64,000 nucleotides of DNA. It comes from Nissolia schottii (taxonomy: Eukaryota; Streptophyta; Magnoliopsida; Fabales; Fabaceae). Both the position numbers and the translations under genes were made by a program. Positions 23,290 through 43,499 of this stretch are shown piece after piece; position 1 is the first letter of the stretch; every line of letters starts with the position of its first letter. Location: positions 133,872-197,871 of the forward strand of contig QANU01067122.1 of assembly GCA_003254905.1 (NCBI GenBank), read 5' to 3'. The notes below the pieces were generated by a model that had not been told where the DNA came from, ran no database searches, and saw only the letters and a list, made by a program, of their open reading frames with translations.

Positions 23290-23579
23290 ATTATGTACAC
23301 ATTATTCTACGGAGAAAAGAAAGAGGGGGGGGGGATCAAAATTAGTCATGCTATATGAGTTTCATATTATTCACCGAATTATTTATATATTTTATTTTTC
23401 ATAGATTAACTAAAGTTTTTCAATAGTATTAAGATCTTTCAAACTTATGAGTTAGACAAAGAAATACGAAAAATAGAATTTCTTGAGGTTTGAAAGATTT
23501 CTAATGAAAAGAAAAATACTAATGTTAATGGAGATAGAGTTTATTGAAACTTCTTAGTAACATATTGTAATCTATTATC

Positions 23580-23615
<36 letters not shown>

Positions 23616-23640
23616 ATCATAATAATAAGTAATTTGGCTA
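23290..23640. other. AT-rich spacer upstream of PRP17, with (ATT)n microsatellite
   Basis: No gene is seen. An (ATT)n run occupies about 23579-23612. A G8 run lies near 23327. Confidence 0.8.
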
Positions 23641-24340
23641 GATGATGGGAGATTGTTAGATATGATACCATATGTTGACATCCATGATATGATCTTAAAA
23701 TTTGGCGACGTTTATCTGGAGGACTTAGTGTTTTGACAAGTTAGCTACGTTGTTTCAGCCCAATATGAAACACCTCATGTATCGGGCTCTAATTAGCACT
23801 AGTGAGAGAGATGATCTTGTTTGGGCTACTAGACTCTATTATGCTAGTTCATGATATTTGTGGCTTGCCTCTCTTTAGATGACAACTGGTTTGACTTGAA
23901 TTTGGAAGTTAAATTGCGTTGAAAAGGTCGAGTTCTTAATTTGGTTTTTAATTTTGAAAGCTATGCCTACTAATGATTTGAGACACTAAGAGGAATATGT
24001 CGTCTAACCCCCAGTTTTTAGGAGTGCATTGTATAGTAGAAGATAATATGTATTGCCTTCATGATTGCCCAAACTTGTGCATGTTTGGACCTATTTGGGT
24101 TACACTTTGAATGCTGATTTTTCGTTCCTCGTGTGAAACTGAGTGCTTCAGACATTTTTTAATGCTTAGGACATAGTCTATAAGAACATATTGCATCACT
24201 AGGCATCTTTCCATTTGGAGACTTAAGTGGCAATGGTGGTTTCTCTAGGCAAGGCTGGGGTTGGCGGCATCACCAAGGGGACGATGGTGCATGATTATTC
24301 TTTTCTTATTTTGTGTCTTTTCAATTCTAGATGTGTGCCT
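23640..24340 (+). mobile_element. LINE (non-LTR retrotransposon) remnant: zf-RVT and RNase H part
   Basis: Broken reading frames on the plus strand recall the C-terminal part of plant LINE polyproteins. Examples: about 23800-23850 gives SERDDLVWATRLYYA-like; 23898-23985 gives IWKLNCVEKVEFLIWF and AMPTNDLR, the zf-RVT signature; 24060-24100 gives HDCPKLVHVWTYLG; about 24250-24290 gives SLGKAGVGGITKG, resembling the RNase H glycine-rich segment. Stops and frameshifts abound, so it is dead. The reading is by eye. Confidence 0.6.
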
Positions 24341-24679
24341 AGCAAGACCCAAGGAACCTGTAAGCTTTGAGCCACCGCACAAGAGCTAGCGGACCGGACG
24401 GAGTACATGGACAAAACAAACAACCCAATATCAACGACACAAAGCGCCCTATTTCACGCATCATAATAGGCAGAGTTAAGTAAATTTCATATGTGATTTC
24501 AATATAAAAACAATAACGCAACAATTTCCTATAATTTATTTTTTCCAAGTGTACAATTTCCTTCATTTTTATTACTAAACAACAATATTGTAAAATACCC
24601 AAAAAAATATCTTTAAAATAAAATTCTGGTTTGAAATCCTATGCTGGAGCTTTTTCTCATTTTAATATCCACTTCCACC

Positions 24680-27443
24680 ATGGCCTCCTCCTCCTCCTCC
24701 TCCATAGCCAAACTACCTCTCTCAAATGTCTCCCTCTCTACCTCTTCCAAATCCCACCACCCTCTCTTCTCTCAGCAGCTTCTCAAACCTCCTCCCTCAA
24801 CTCTCCTCCTCCTCCTTCCCTCCTTCAACAACAAATCTCTCACCTGCTACTGCTCCAAAGCTTCTTCCCAATTTGACCGCGAGGAGCAGCGCTGGCTCCG
24901 CGAAGAACACCGCTGGCTGCGGGAAGAGCAGCGCTGGCTCCGGGAGGAGCAGCGCTGGTTGCTAGAGCGGGAGTCGCTGCTCCGGGAAATCGCCGACCTA
25001 AGGCTCCAGCTTCAAGCCCTGGAGCGGCGGCTCCTGTCGGCGCAGGATGTGCCTTCTTCTTCCGACGCGGTTGCGAACGTGGCGGCGCTGCTGCAGGCTC
25101 TCAAGGACAAGAGTCTGGTCCTGGAGAGCGGATCGAAGAGGATGGTGTTGGTTGAGAAGGAGAAGGAGAACGAACCTGAAGAGGAGGAAGAAGAAGAGGT
25201 GATTGAGCATGAGAAGGAGATTGTGGTGGTTGAAGAAGCTGCTTCTTCTGCTGCTACTAGGGTTGAAGAGAAGAGGAGCACATTGCGTAAGGGTTCCGAA
25301 GGAGAAGAAGTTCGAGCAATGCAGGTTCGCTTTTGCTAATTCCTTTTTTTTCCCTCTATTTTTTTTTTTCTGTGCTGGAATTGGTGTATTTCTGATTTGG
25401 ATCTATATTTGTGTGGTATGATAGGAAGCGTTGCAGAAATTAGGGTTTTACTCAGGGGAGGAGGACATGGAGTATTCTAGCTTCTCAACTGGAACTGAGC
25501 GTGCAGTTAAGACTTGGCAAGTTAGTAAACATTTTTTCTTGGAACAAATTATGGATTGTGACTGTGAGTTTCCATGTTTGCTCAAAAGATATAGAAAAGA
25601 GCAAGGGAGGCATAGTACTTTATTTGTATTTCCGAACATCTTTTTGATGTACAGGAGTAACTCAGAAATCAATCCTAAGAGAAACGTTAATTAATATTCA
25701 TTGCTAAGAGATCATCTATGATATTCTAAAACGTGGTTGAGGTATTGCTAGATATTTTCTAACACGTGTCAAGAGAACAAGATAAATTCTTTCTTTGGGA
25801 TTGATTTTTAATGATAAACTAGCTATTATGCTGCTATTAATTCAACGTGTTCTATAGTTATCCGTGGCTGGCTGGGTGATGGTTTGTTTTTCATGATTTT
25901 GATGGGTATATGATTTCTTTTACTAGGCTGGATTAGGCGCCACTGAGGATGGTGTCATGACATCTGAACTTCTTGAAAGGCTATATTTGGAGACAAGGAC
26001 TAAGGACGCAGGAAGTGCCAATGGAAGTGAAAATTCTACTGGTGTTTTATCAAAGGTATGCTGGTTATATATCAGATGTACGTTTTGCTCGCTCCTGTGT
26101 TGAGAACCTGCTAGTATGTTTCTAAGAGTTCTTCTAAAACGCTTTGTCAAGAAAAAGGTAGTAGTAGCTCTCATGTTTTAGGGGATTGGCCATGTGAATC
26201 CCCTAAATCAAAACTAGATGGGACTGTTCATGAATATCTGAGAAAGGAACAGAGATGTATGCTAGGCTTAAGCATGTGGTTATATATTCTTTGCTTTGGA
26301 TTATATTAAGAATTTAAATTTTGGATCTTTTTGGTTTAATTGAATGCATCAATGCTATTACATGTTTTTAATTGAAAATTTGGTTTATGATAGAGCACAA
26401 TGGTGTTTTTGCTAGTTGACAATCGATGCTATTAAAAATTTAAGCTTTTAGGTCAACGCCTTTGAATGAATTTTATCCCTAAAAAGGCTAAACAATGAAG
26501 AGGCGAAATACAAAATGTTTTGAATTGATATTTTATCATTCCGTGTGTTATAGGAAGGAGAAAATGGAGCAGTTGTTGCTTCTGTGACAGAAATTTCAGA
26601 AGTTCGGCAGAAAATTGTGAGAAAGGATGATGTAGGAACGGAAGCCTCCCATCCGAGAGTTTTCCTTCTTGGGGAGAATCGGTGGGAAGAACCCTCAAGA
26701 CTTGTTGGAAGGGATGGAGTTGTTGATAGGAGCAAGAACAAGGGTGCAACAACAAAATGCCTTCAATGTCGTGGGGAAGGTCGCTTGTTATGTACAGGTA
26801 TATGTATGGTCTAGCCTCGCTTTCGGAACTTCCATGTGGAACATTCTATGCCAAAATATATGTCGGAACCTTTGTAATTCATATGCAATAGAGTAACAAA
26901 GCAACTTCCTTTGAGAACGATTTTCTCTTAGCTGCTCCAAACTACATGGGAAAATTGATGAATGATTCCTATTGTTGACTTGCTGTCATGTATGCATGTA
27001 TGAAGTCAAAGTAGTCGAAAAATATTCCTTAGCATTCTTGCTCCATATGGTACTTACAGGCAAATTATGTTAAGATTTTGAAATTGTATAAGAGGCATAG
27101 AGTACAGGGGGTTATTAGGAATGATACTGTTTCCCAATCGTATTTTTTGTGATCAACTTTTAGAATATCCTATGTAACTCTAGTCAACTTCCATTTCTTT
27201 TATTGCAGAATGTGATGGAACTGGTGAGCCAAATATCGAACCTCAAGTAAGGGATATTTTAAGATTTCTAAGAAAATTTGCTTTTGTAGTTATTTTCCTG
27301 TGTGTTGTACAAGCTTTTTGGACTTACCAATGAGTTCTCTGGTGCAGTTTATGGAATGGGTGGAGGAGGGTACAAAATGTCCATATTGTGAAGGCCTAGG
27401 GTATACTATATGTGATGTATGTGAAGGGAAAACTATGGTATAG
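24680..27443 (+). CDS. PTAC5: Plastid nucleoid protein resembling pTAC5 (peptidoglycan-binding-like plus DnaJ-type zinc finger)
   Basis: Exons are 24680-25324, 25425-25520, 25927-26055, 26554-26797, 27209-27246 and 27348-27443; phases add up to 415 aa. Residues 1-60 are Ser-rich and basic, as in a chloroplast transit peptide. About 65-100 is a charged coiled coil made of a repeated RWLREEQ heptad. An acidic linker follows. About 211-275 is a peptidoglycan-binding-like fold (AMQEALQKLGFYSG ... ERAVKTWQAG ... GVMTSELLERL). The C-terminus has CxxCxGxG-type zinc ligands: CLQCRGEGRLLC, ECDGTG, CPYCEGLGYTICDVCEG. Arabidopsis pTAC5 has the same layout, lies in plastid nucleoids and partners HSP21 under heat (literature). 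I chose the second in-frame ATG at 24680 (context CACCATGGC) over 24641, because it starts with the typical MASS of transit peptides. Confidence 0.88.
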
Positions 27444-27922
27444 GTATGACATACATATCTTTATCATTTCATACGTGTATCCGATGGTCAAAATCAATGC
27501 ATTAATTTTTGTGTATCTATTTATTTTATAATTTGTCGTCTGCTCGTTATTCCTGAATTTTCTCAACCTAGAAAGCTATGTAATCCCAAAACAACCTGAA
27601 CGTTATAGCAGCTATTAGAACAGTAAAGAATGCTTGCAAATCATCAAAACTGAGAAATGAAACCCAAGGATCAGTGAGATTAAGGGCTGTGGACCTTAGT
27701 GAGACGTGACGAGGAAGCCTCACAATATGCTGCTGCTCCTCAAATATGTAGTTCCTCCCTTGACGGGACTGGAGTGTTTACACGCACATACAATGCTAAC
27801 ATTTTCATTTGTGCAATGTTGTACTTTCTTTTTGTTTTCTTTTTCAATATCTAGTGCCATATAATATCACCGGCTTCATGACTGATTATTTTTTTACTTT
27901 CTGAAGTGTGTATTTTTATTTA
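27444..27922. other. 3' UTR and flank of the pTAC5-like gene
   Basis: No other gene is seen. The 3' UTR probably extends some hundred bases past 27443. Confidence 0.5.
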
Positions 27923-28082
27923 AGGGATGAATTTTTTCTTGTGAATTTTTCTTGTCATATGTGATTTCTCACATTTGATTCGTCTTTTTGTTTGTCACGT
28001 ATGAGTCTCACTTTTTTGATTGATAATAGAGGTCACACATGACAAAGTTATGTGATAAATTTACATGAGAAAATCCATTCTC
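27923..28082. mobile_element. 160-bp MITE with a perfect 9-bp target duplication
   Basis: The left end AGGGATGAATTTTTTCTTG and the right end, inverted (GAGAATGGATTTTCTCATG), form imperfect TIRs extending some 45 bases. The flanks TTTTATTTA at 27914-27922 and 28083-28091 are identical 9-mers, which points to the Mutator superfamily. Non-coding. Confidence 0.8.
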
Positions 28083-28091
28083 TTTTATTTA

Positions 28092-28845
28092 TCTATTTAA
28101 AAAAAAAACTAAAAGTAACACTTGAAGTACTACTTTTCTATTTCATTTTGAACCTTATAATACTACTCCAATTTCTCCGTTGTTTTTGTAAAATAATGGA
28201 TGCAAATTATTTAACCATGTAACTGCTAATAAGATATTCTCTATCGTTTACATCTAAGCTAAAATTATTGTGTTGAATTTATTATACTCTATTTTTTTTT
28301 AACTTACACAAAAATAAGGTGCTTTTAAAGGTTTGTCCAAAATGAAATGTGCTTTTGAAACTTACCTTCTCAACTCCAACTTTCGCAGATGCACTTTAAC
28401 GTATTTTTATATGATGTCTCATAAAATGGATATTGTAACATCAAGTATTATGGTTTTTCTTTTTTGCTGGCCTTGAACATTATGGTTTCTTATATGCTCA
28501 AATAACGGTTATAGAAAATGTTTCATCGACAAACAATATAGCCACTCAAAACTAAAAAGTAGGGGACACTGGACACCAAAAAGAAGGTAGGCGATACTAA
28601 GCAGCAACTTGTGAAAAAAACCAATGGCTAAGAGACTGCTTCAAATACAAATAGGCGATGAATTGAACGCTTCCAGGATGACATTTTGAGTAAAATGCAA
28701 TTTGCTTATAATAATATCAAACCTTCTTATTGGTAAATTGGCGGTAGATATTGTTATATCTATACTTTACAAGTAATTATGAGCAAAAAGACCTAATTTC
28801 ATACTTACCACCATCACAAACTAGGCCTTTTCTTATTTGAAACTT
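28092..28845. other. Intergenic spacer between the convergent pTAC5-like and GR genes
   Basis: AT-rich. No gene or clear repeat is seen. The part next to 28846 should include the GR 3' UTR. Confidence 0.5.
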
Positions 28846-36962
<8,117 letters not shown>

Positions 36963-36964
36963 CG

Positions 36965-37308
36965 CTACAGAACAAGTCGAACCAAATCTACAACCACACA
37001 GGTATCACCGTCATCGTCATCATCGCGGATTCATTCCGTACAGTCACAGTTCTATCGCGGTTAATAACAAATCAAACACCGTTTGGTCGAAACGAAAATT
37101 CAAAATTGAAGGCGAACAGAAACATCGTGAATTCTCACGATCGCAGTTAAAATTGAAAAAAAAAAAAGAATTATTCGAGGTATAATTATACGATATGCAT
37201 TAAACAGAAAAGGAAGATGCCAAGCCAATTGCCAGCCATGGAAGAAAGAATTCGTAGAAGAAAGCACGGAATATTGAAAGAATATAGTAGAGGTGTGGAA
37301 GATTATAC
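36965..37308 (-). other. 5' UTR intron of the glutathione reductase gene
   Basis: Donor CACAG|GTATAATC at 37309/37308 and acceptor TTCTGTAG ending 2 nt before the ATG; 344 nt. The leader exon upstream (37309-37430) is CT-rich on the minus strand. Confidence 0.7.
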
Positions 37309-37561
37309 CTGTGTTGTGTTGTTAGATTGAAATGAAGTAAAGGGAAGGAAGTGAGAGAGAGTAATGGAGATGATTGATTAATGTGTATTGTAGAGAAGAA
37401 GAGAGGAGAGAATAAATGAATAAGGAGGGAATGGTCAAAACATGCATGGAAGGAGCATTGTCAATCACGTCTCTCATGATATTTGCTAAACAAGTGTTTG
37501 TATTTGGCTTCCTTAGAGCAGCCCACATTATTGAAAAGTCATGATGCAATAAATACCATAC

Positions 37562-37576
37562 ACTATATATACACAC
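37562..37576 (-). promoter_or_regulatory. Possible TATA box of the glutathione reductase gene
   Basis: Minus strand TGTATATATAG lies upstream of the CT-rich leader. No experimental start site is available, so this is only a candidate. Confidence 0.3.
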
Positions 37577-37589
37577 TATATATTAAATA

Positions 37590-38400
37590 TGTTTGGATCT
37601 ATTACGAATAGTCACTCGGATCTCTACTTCACACTTAAACGTGCGTGCACACACGGTACACGTTTTTTCAGTTTTTATTCGTTTGCACAAACTTCATAAG
37701 CATCTATGTACAAACATTAGGTAATAGAATGCACAAACATTATTTGGTTATGCGCACAAACTTTTACATAAACCATACATCCCATAATTCATTAGACTCT
37801 TAATGCATAAATTTTATAAGCATTTGTGCACAAACTTTATATAGTAGAATGCACAAACATTACTCATTTATCTTCACAAAACTTTATATGTATCATACAT
37901 TCCATAATTCGTTAGACTATTTTTGGTGCAAAAACTGTATGTATTAGAATACACAAACATTGCTCGCTTATGTTCACAGGTATGACATTTCACAAGTAAT
38001 TGTTCACTCAAGCAATAAGTAAACCACCATTGTTAAAGGTAGATCTCATCCATTTTAAAAGAAAACTAACATTTTATCATTTTAATTCCATTTTAATTAA
38101 CTTTCACATGATGAGAGGATGAAGATGAGGAGGATAACGATGATGAGAGGATGAGAGAATGGTGAGGATGACGATGATGAGAGGTTGACGACGATAAAGA
38201 TAATAGAATGAGGATGAGAGGATGAAGGGGATGACGATGAGGGAAAACAATGACGGGAAAGAGTTCGGTATTAGGACATGTTGTTTATAACTTTAGAAAC
38301 TTCATATTATACACATAATGATTATTAATTACGTATAATTAAAGAGTACATGTACGAGTGTATGTAATTTGGATATACACAAAACATTTTTGTCAATGAA
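37590..38400. repeat. Repeat-element copy 1: CAAACATTA tandem block plus GATGA-rich block
   Basis: About 37670-37980 holds three imperfect units of about 105-120 bp built on 'gcacaaactttataagcat...agaatgcacaaacatta'. This is followed by a GATGA/GACGATGATGAGAGG-rich stretch at 38105-38255, then 'gagttcgg.attagg' and '...attaattacgtataattaaagagta.atgtacgagtgtatg'. The last parts are found inverted at 43570-43720, which defines a family. No coding function is assigned. Confidence 0.7.
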
Positions 38401-39489
38401 AAGGTCCTGCCACGTATAAAGGAGGCTCTCAATCTGGGGTTGGTAATGTAATGCAAAAGTTGTTAAGCTATTTTGACTTTTGAAAATTTGTTATTAAAAT
38501 GTTAAAGAAATATTGTTTGATAAAATAAGATAAAAGTGAAATTACATAATAGTGTTTAATAAACACTTTATATAAAACTATTTTTAAATTATAAAATGAT
38601 TATGATAGACATAAATAATTAAAAAATATATTTATACTTTTATTTGTTATTAAACTATTATATCTTAATTATATGATTAAAAAAATAAGATCATATTTAA
38701 ATTTGTCGTTAGAACATTACATGGTTAAAAAAAATATTAGACACGCCATCAAGAATGGGAAAAATTTATACAGACAACCTAGTTAAAAAAAAAAAAAAAA
38801 ACCCGAAGTCAAGCCATCAAGAATTTACATGCGCTTGAGGCAGGATCAGTGAAAATGAATGTAGAGATTTCTCACGTAAACAATCGATTGAGGGAGAAAC
38901 AAAATCCTCATTAATAATTAATGGATTAGTAAAATTAAATTTTTATTAGAATTCAAGAATATGTGAGTTTTTTTAATTTTAGAGAATAAAAGTCAATTTA
39001 AAAAAATTATTTTTGAGAGCTTTTAAAAGCACTCATGGATTTCAAAAGCCAAAAGCCAAAAGCCAAAGTGTTTTGACTTTTCTATTTATTAAACATTAAA
39101 AATTAACTTATAATTTTTGAAACTATGAAAGTTTTTCTAAAAAGTTTTACTAAACTCAGCCTTAATATTATAACAATTTAATTTGACAATTTATAAGTTT
39201 GATTGTCGGTAGTCATATGATCAATTTACGCCAAGAAATGGGTCTATTGTTTAGGTGACTTTAATGTATAGATGCATGATAAAGGTATAATTACAATTAT
39301 GATCAAAAGAGATTGAATCTTTTAAGCCGTTTTTATGCTAGAGATTACTTTTTTTAAAAATTATTTTAAATGTATGATAATATTACATTATAATATTTAA
39401 TATAGGTCGATATTATCAAACAATTAATATGAATTGTCCAAGTAATTCCCTTCCGGGACATCCGATGAATTATCCAAGTAATTTAGATA
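38401..39489. other. AT-rich intergenic DNA with possible old transposon ends
   Basis: The stretch 38440-39165 ends in 'gagcttttaaaagc...aaagccaaaagccaaaagcc' and '...aaagttttactaaactcagcc', reminiscent of old TIR-transposon ends. I could not pair the termini convincingly. No gene is seen. Confidence 0.35.
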
Positions 39490-40425
39490 AGGTGATGGCT
39501 ATAATGCACCCTCTTGTTATTATGGTGTGTGATGCCCTAGGTTGATTTATTTTATAGACCATGATAGACCACATTCATCTCAACTGTTAAAATTTTATCA
39601 ATGGTAGAAATTATTTTTGAGCAGTGATAGAGCATTTATTTACAGTGTACTGCATTTACTCTCCCCAAACCCCAAGATTCTTTTCCATCGCCACTGTCAG
39701 CAGATGGTCGAGATCTGCTGCTTACCTCGCCCTATCGCCACCGCATCCAAGCTGCCGTTGCGTTGTCATCAATACCCTTCCCTCATTCCCCAACAATTGC
39801 AAAGAGCTGGTGTTTTTTCAAATCTGTAATTTCTTTAGATCTATGATTTTTTCTTTAATATCAAAATAGATGGTTTGAAGGTTCCACATTGCTATGTTAT
39901 CTACTTGTGGTTTGGTTTGTCTGCTGATTTTCCTTTGAAGGTGGGCTGGTGGCGAGGGTTGATGTGGAGCCCGTTTTGCGGCGGTGACGAGGGAGCGGAA
40001 GGCATAAACGAAGGTCGCTGGTGATAAGATGAGGTTGATCCAACGATGTTGGGGTTAATAGCGTTGACGACAATGAGGACCAGCTCGCGATTGATGCCTA
40101 GTGCCAGCGCGGCAGCAACATGGCGATGCGTTAGATGCGGTGGTGACAGTTGTAGCAGCGACAATTAGGAAGTTCACAACGTCGGTGTCGTCACAGCAAG
40201 ATGGTCGTAGGAGATATACTAAATAACGAACAAGAGGATGGATTTTTAGATTTTTGAAAGACTAATTAGAGTACACCACAAACAAATGGTTCTATTAGTG
40301 TTTCAAAATAATTTTCACCCTTCATAGAAATTTGATGGTTGAAATAAGTGTGGTCTATAAAATAGACCAACTTAGTGCAATAAACAACATAATAACCAAG
40401 TGCATTGTACTCATCGCCATTACTT
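39490..40425. mobile_element. Non-autonomous TIR element of about 0.93 kb with a GC-richer interior
   Basis: The left end GGTGATGGCTATAATGCACC continues with 'cttgttattatggtgtgtgatg.cctaggttgattattttatagacca'. It is mirrored by the right end (inverse GGCGATGAGTACAATGCACTT ... 'ggttattatgttg...ctaagttggtctattttatagacca'). TIRs exceed 90 bp. The interior 39660-40200 is GC-richer than its surroundings and holds only short frames (for example 39901-40164 minus, 87 codons) that I do not recognise. I saw no clean target duplication. Confidence 0.65.
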
Positions 40426-41340
40426 CATATCAAATATCAAATGAATTCTATAAGTGTTTTTGGAACGTGGCAAGAGGCTGCTACAAGCCTACAACATTTT
40501 TTTTGGGTTAAAGCCTACAACAACTTTTATCTTATAGAATCATATGAAAGCAATTGTTATGAGGAGACTGGGTAATCGTTATTAAGGCTGATTACCTTAA
40601 ATAATGTGTGTGAGACAATGTGATTTTTTACCAACCTTATGAAAAATATCTAATGTTACTTAATTTATTTATTTTTATTAATTTTTATAACAAAATTTAA
40701 TTATAAAAATTAATAAAAATAGATAAATAAAGTGATATGAAATATTTCCATGTTATATTTGAGAAACCAAGTGAGAATAATATTTTGACCGTGCAAAACA
40801 ATTTTATAGTGTGAACTTGTAGAAATTCAAGAAAATGTGTCCTACTTAATAATGTTTTAAAATTAATCTCGTCCTAGAAAGTCAAAGCATCTGAACTAGA
40901 TGGCCAGATCCCATTTTTGTTTCTTTTAGGTCTGAATGACCCCACCACTTACAGCACATCTCATCCCCTTCAACCGCTTCTTCATTTGCTAATTTTTTTA
41001 TTTGACTTTTCTTCATTTTGTAATTCTACGCAAAAAGACGCACTCATTCGGAATTCAAGCAGCCGCTTATGGCCAGCCATCAAATTTTTCAGGCGTATGG
41101 CTTTGTCTTTATTTAAAGGAGGAGGATTCTTTGTCCCTTTTAGCACACCGTAATTTCTCATTTTAAAAAAAATACAATATAGTATTATATTAATTTAAAA
41201 ATTATCAAATAATCATAAGAATAATTATAATGATGTCTTAATTTATATTTGATTACATAATTTTTTTAATTTTTATTTTTAAAAATCAAATCCTTAAATT
41301 TGAACTAGAAACATTGAAAGAATCCTAAATAACCATGTAA
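40426..41340. other. AT-rich intergenic DNA
   Basis: Nothing supported on either strand. Confidence 0.5.
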
Positions 41341-41354
41341 TTTAAGTTGTTTGC

Positions 41355-41560
41355 AACGTCTCGCGCGAGATGAGTTAGTATCTCGTACGAGACGCCTTCT
41401 AGAATTCAAATCCTTGTTTTCTGTTTGTCAAGTCTCGCGCGAGATGATGCCACGTCTCGCGTGAGATGTCTTCTATAATCTCAATCCTTACTTTCTGTTT
41501 GCTTCAACTCGCGCAAGACACTTGATGCACCTTAGGTCTCGCGTGAGATGCTCATTTTCT
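41355..41560. repeat. Tandem array (period about 74 bp) of TCTCGCGCGAGA palindromes
   Basis: Palindromes and near-palindromes occur at 41359-41370 (TCTCGCGCGAGA), 41381-41392 (TCTCGTACGAGA), 41433-41444 (TCTCGCGCGAGA), 41455-41466 (TCTCGCGTGAGA), about 41507 (degenerate) and 41537-41548 (TCTCGCGTGAGA). They come in pairs, separated by a shared 'cttct..aat.tcaatcctt..tttctgtttg' spacer. GC-rich palindromes are conspicuous in this AT-rich context. Confidence 0.9.
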
Positions 41561-41957
41561 TGCATTTCGAGCCCTGAAACACTCAAACAAACGTCAAACA
41601 TACCAAAGATAAAAAGATAATTAAACCTAATAAACATGCCTCAAATTCACTGGATCATAAACTATTCTAACTAAAAAATTATATAAAAAGTAAACAAAGA
41701 TAACTCTTGTTTGAGAGTTATCAAACACCACTAACTTGAGATCTTTGCTTGTCCCTAAGCAAAGTAAAAAGATAGAAACCAAGAGAAAAACATGAGTAAA
41801 CGAACCACTCCCTGTGAACATGTTAATAGATAGTTTAGAGTTTTTAGGTTGTAACTTTGCATCATGATCAGAACACTCAATTTACAACAATAACATTCCC
41901 TCTTAAACAGTTCAGGCTACCAATGTGTGTACATTCATTTCCTTGGAGTAACCATCA

Positions 41958-41959
<2 letters not shown>

Positions 41960-41994
<35 letters not shown>
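41960..41994. repeat. (TG)n microsatellite
   Basis: About 17 uninterrupted TG units. Confidence 0.97.
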
Positions 41995-41995
<1 letters not shown>

Positions 41996-42374
41996 ACCAG
42001 TTGCCCAATCAGATCAAATATGCTAATGGTGTAAGGAGAGACAACGAACTTACTCCCTAATATGTTTCCCTCTTTCTTTCCACACGAGCTAGCATTCACT
42101 AAGGATCAAAAGGACTTTTCTAAGCTTGTAATGTGTGGCTTAGGTGGGGTATGATGGAATAGTCATTTAGGCTTATTTTCAATACCCTTAACTTAAGGAA
42201 TCCTGTCTCCTAGACCTACTACATAGAGGTACCCCCAACTTGTTATTGGTTACACACGAATGCCTCGTTTTATGCTTTGGTGATCCACTTCCCTTTGTTC
42301 CTTCCTTCTTTGATCACTTCCTTTTTGGATTTTCTCTTCTTTTTTTTTGAATACTTTTTCACTCTTTGCATTTC

Positions 42375-42880
42375 CGACATTCATGGAAATTTTAAGGAAA
42401 CATGTATTGCATGAAAATTTGAAGGAATCACGACTTCTTGTAATAATTGGAATGAAACATGACATTGCACGAAAATTAGAATGAAACGTGACACTGCAAA
42501 AAAAATTCAAGGAAACATTTCTCATGGTATTTGGAAGAAAATGTGACATTCACGGGAATTTGAATGAAACATGCATTGCACGAAAATTTGAAGGAATTGT
42601 GACTTCTCTTGGTAATTGGAAGGAAACATAATATTTCACTCGAATCGATATCAAATATGGCATTGCGCTCTAACTTGTTAGGAAATGTGGCATTGCACGA
42701 GAATTGCAAGAAAATGTGATTTCTTGTGGTAATTGAACGAAAATGTCGCATTGTACTTAAATTGCAAAGAAATGTGGAATTGCATGAAAATTGCGATGAA
42801 ATGTAGCGTTGCACAAGGATTGGGAGAAAACTACAAATCTTACAAAAATTAAAAGAAAACGTAGCATCCCTTGAGAATAT
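42375..42880. repeat. Diverged tandem repeat, period about 31-33 bp
   Basis: Many imperfect units of the form 'gaaaatgtgacattgcacgaaaattg' are strung head to tail, alternating with 'gacttctt.gtaattgga' variants. The units differ from each other too much for a recent satellite. Open frames across it (for example 42476-42814 minus) are repetitive and unlikely to be genes. Confidence 0.85.
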
Positions 42881-43499
42881 TATATTTCATGCTTGGCATG
42901 TGCTCTACTCTAATGTGAATATATTTCAATCATCTCCTTTACATATACAATAACACTGTTAATGGTGACATATTTACTCAAAATGTTTTACCCGTGCATG
43001 GCACTGGCCAATCACTAGTTAGAAACCAAATTCGTCTAAATTTAAAATTGACAAAAAAAAAACAAATTGAACCTTTTTTTTTTGTAGGGACCAAATTGAC
43101 CCATATGGGAGATCATTTTGGACCTTTAATAAGTAATTAAGTTTTCTGTTTCTTTTTTTCTTTATTCCTACATCTAATGTATTTCAAGAGAACTTGGTCA
43201 ATTTTTATTGTCAAAATATTCTCAAAATTATTACATAAAATCAAGTATTAAGATCCACTCATTCATAGAAAAGCCAATAATTCTCACCAAAATTTCTAAA
43301 TTTCCAACAACTTTTACTATTATAAATATACATTTCCTTTTAAATAAATACATACAGCTTTGTGGATCCATCCTTTTCTTTAACAATAATGTTTAATATT
43401 TAAAATGTATAAAATATCCTGCATTCTTCAGTCTTATTTTTAAAATTTTAAGACCAGGAAAAACCCCTAAATACCAAAACATAAATTGTCCAAAATACC

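Larger units (their letters stand above)
41341..42300 (-). mobile_element. Fragment of a Ty3/gypsy-type LTR element
   Basis: On the minus strand near 41760-41700 the sequence TTTGCTTAGGGACAAGCAAAG...AGTTAGTGGTGTTTGATAAC resembles the conserved tract just before the 3' LTR of Athila/Tat-type elements, with a possible LTR start at TGATAACTCTC. The LTR side would contain the palindrome array at 41355-41560. No intact domain remains. Assignment rests on this tract only. Confidence 0.45.

Noticed and set aside
42250..42814. Array of about 31-bp units considered as CRISPR-like
   Set aside because: This is a eukaryotic genome; there are no unique spacers of constant length and no cas genes. It is a diverged tandem repeat.
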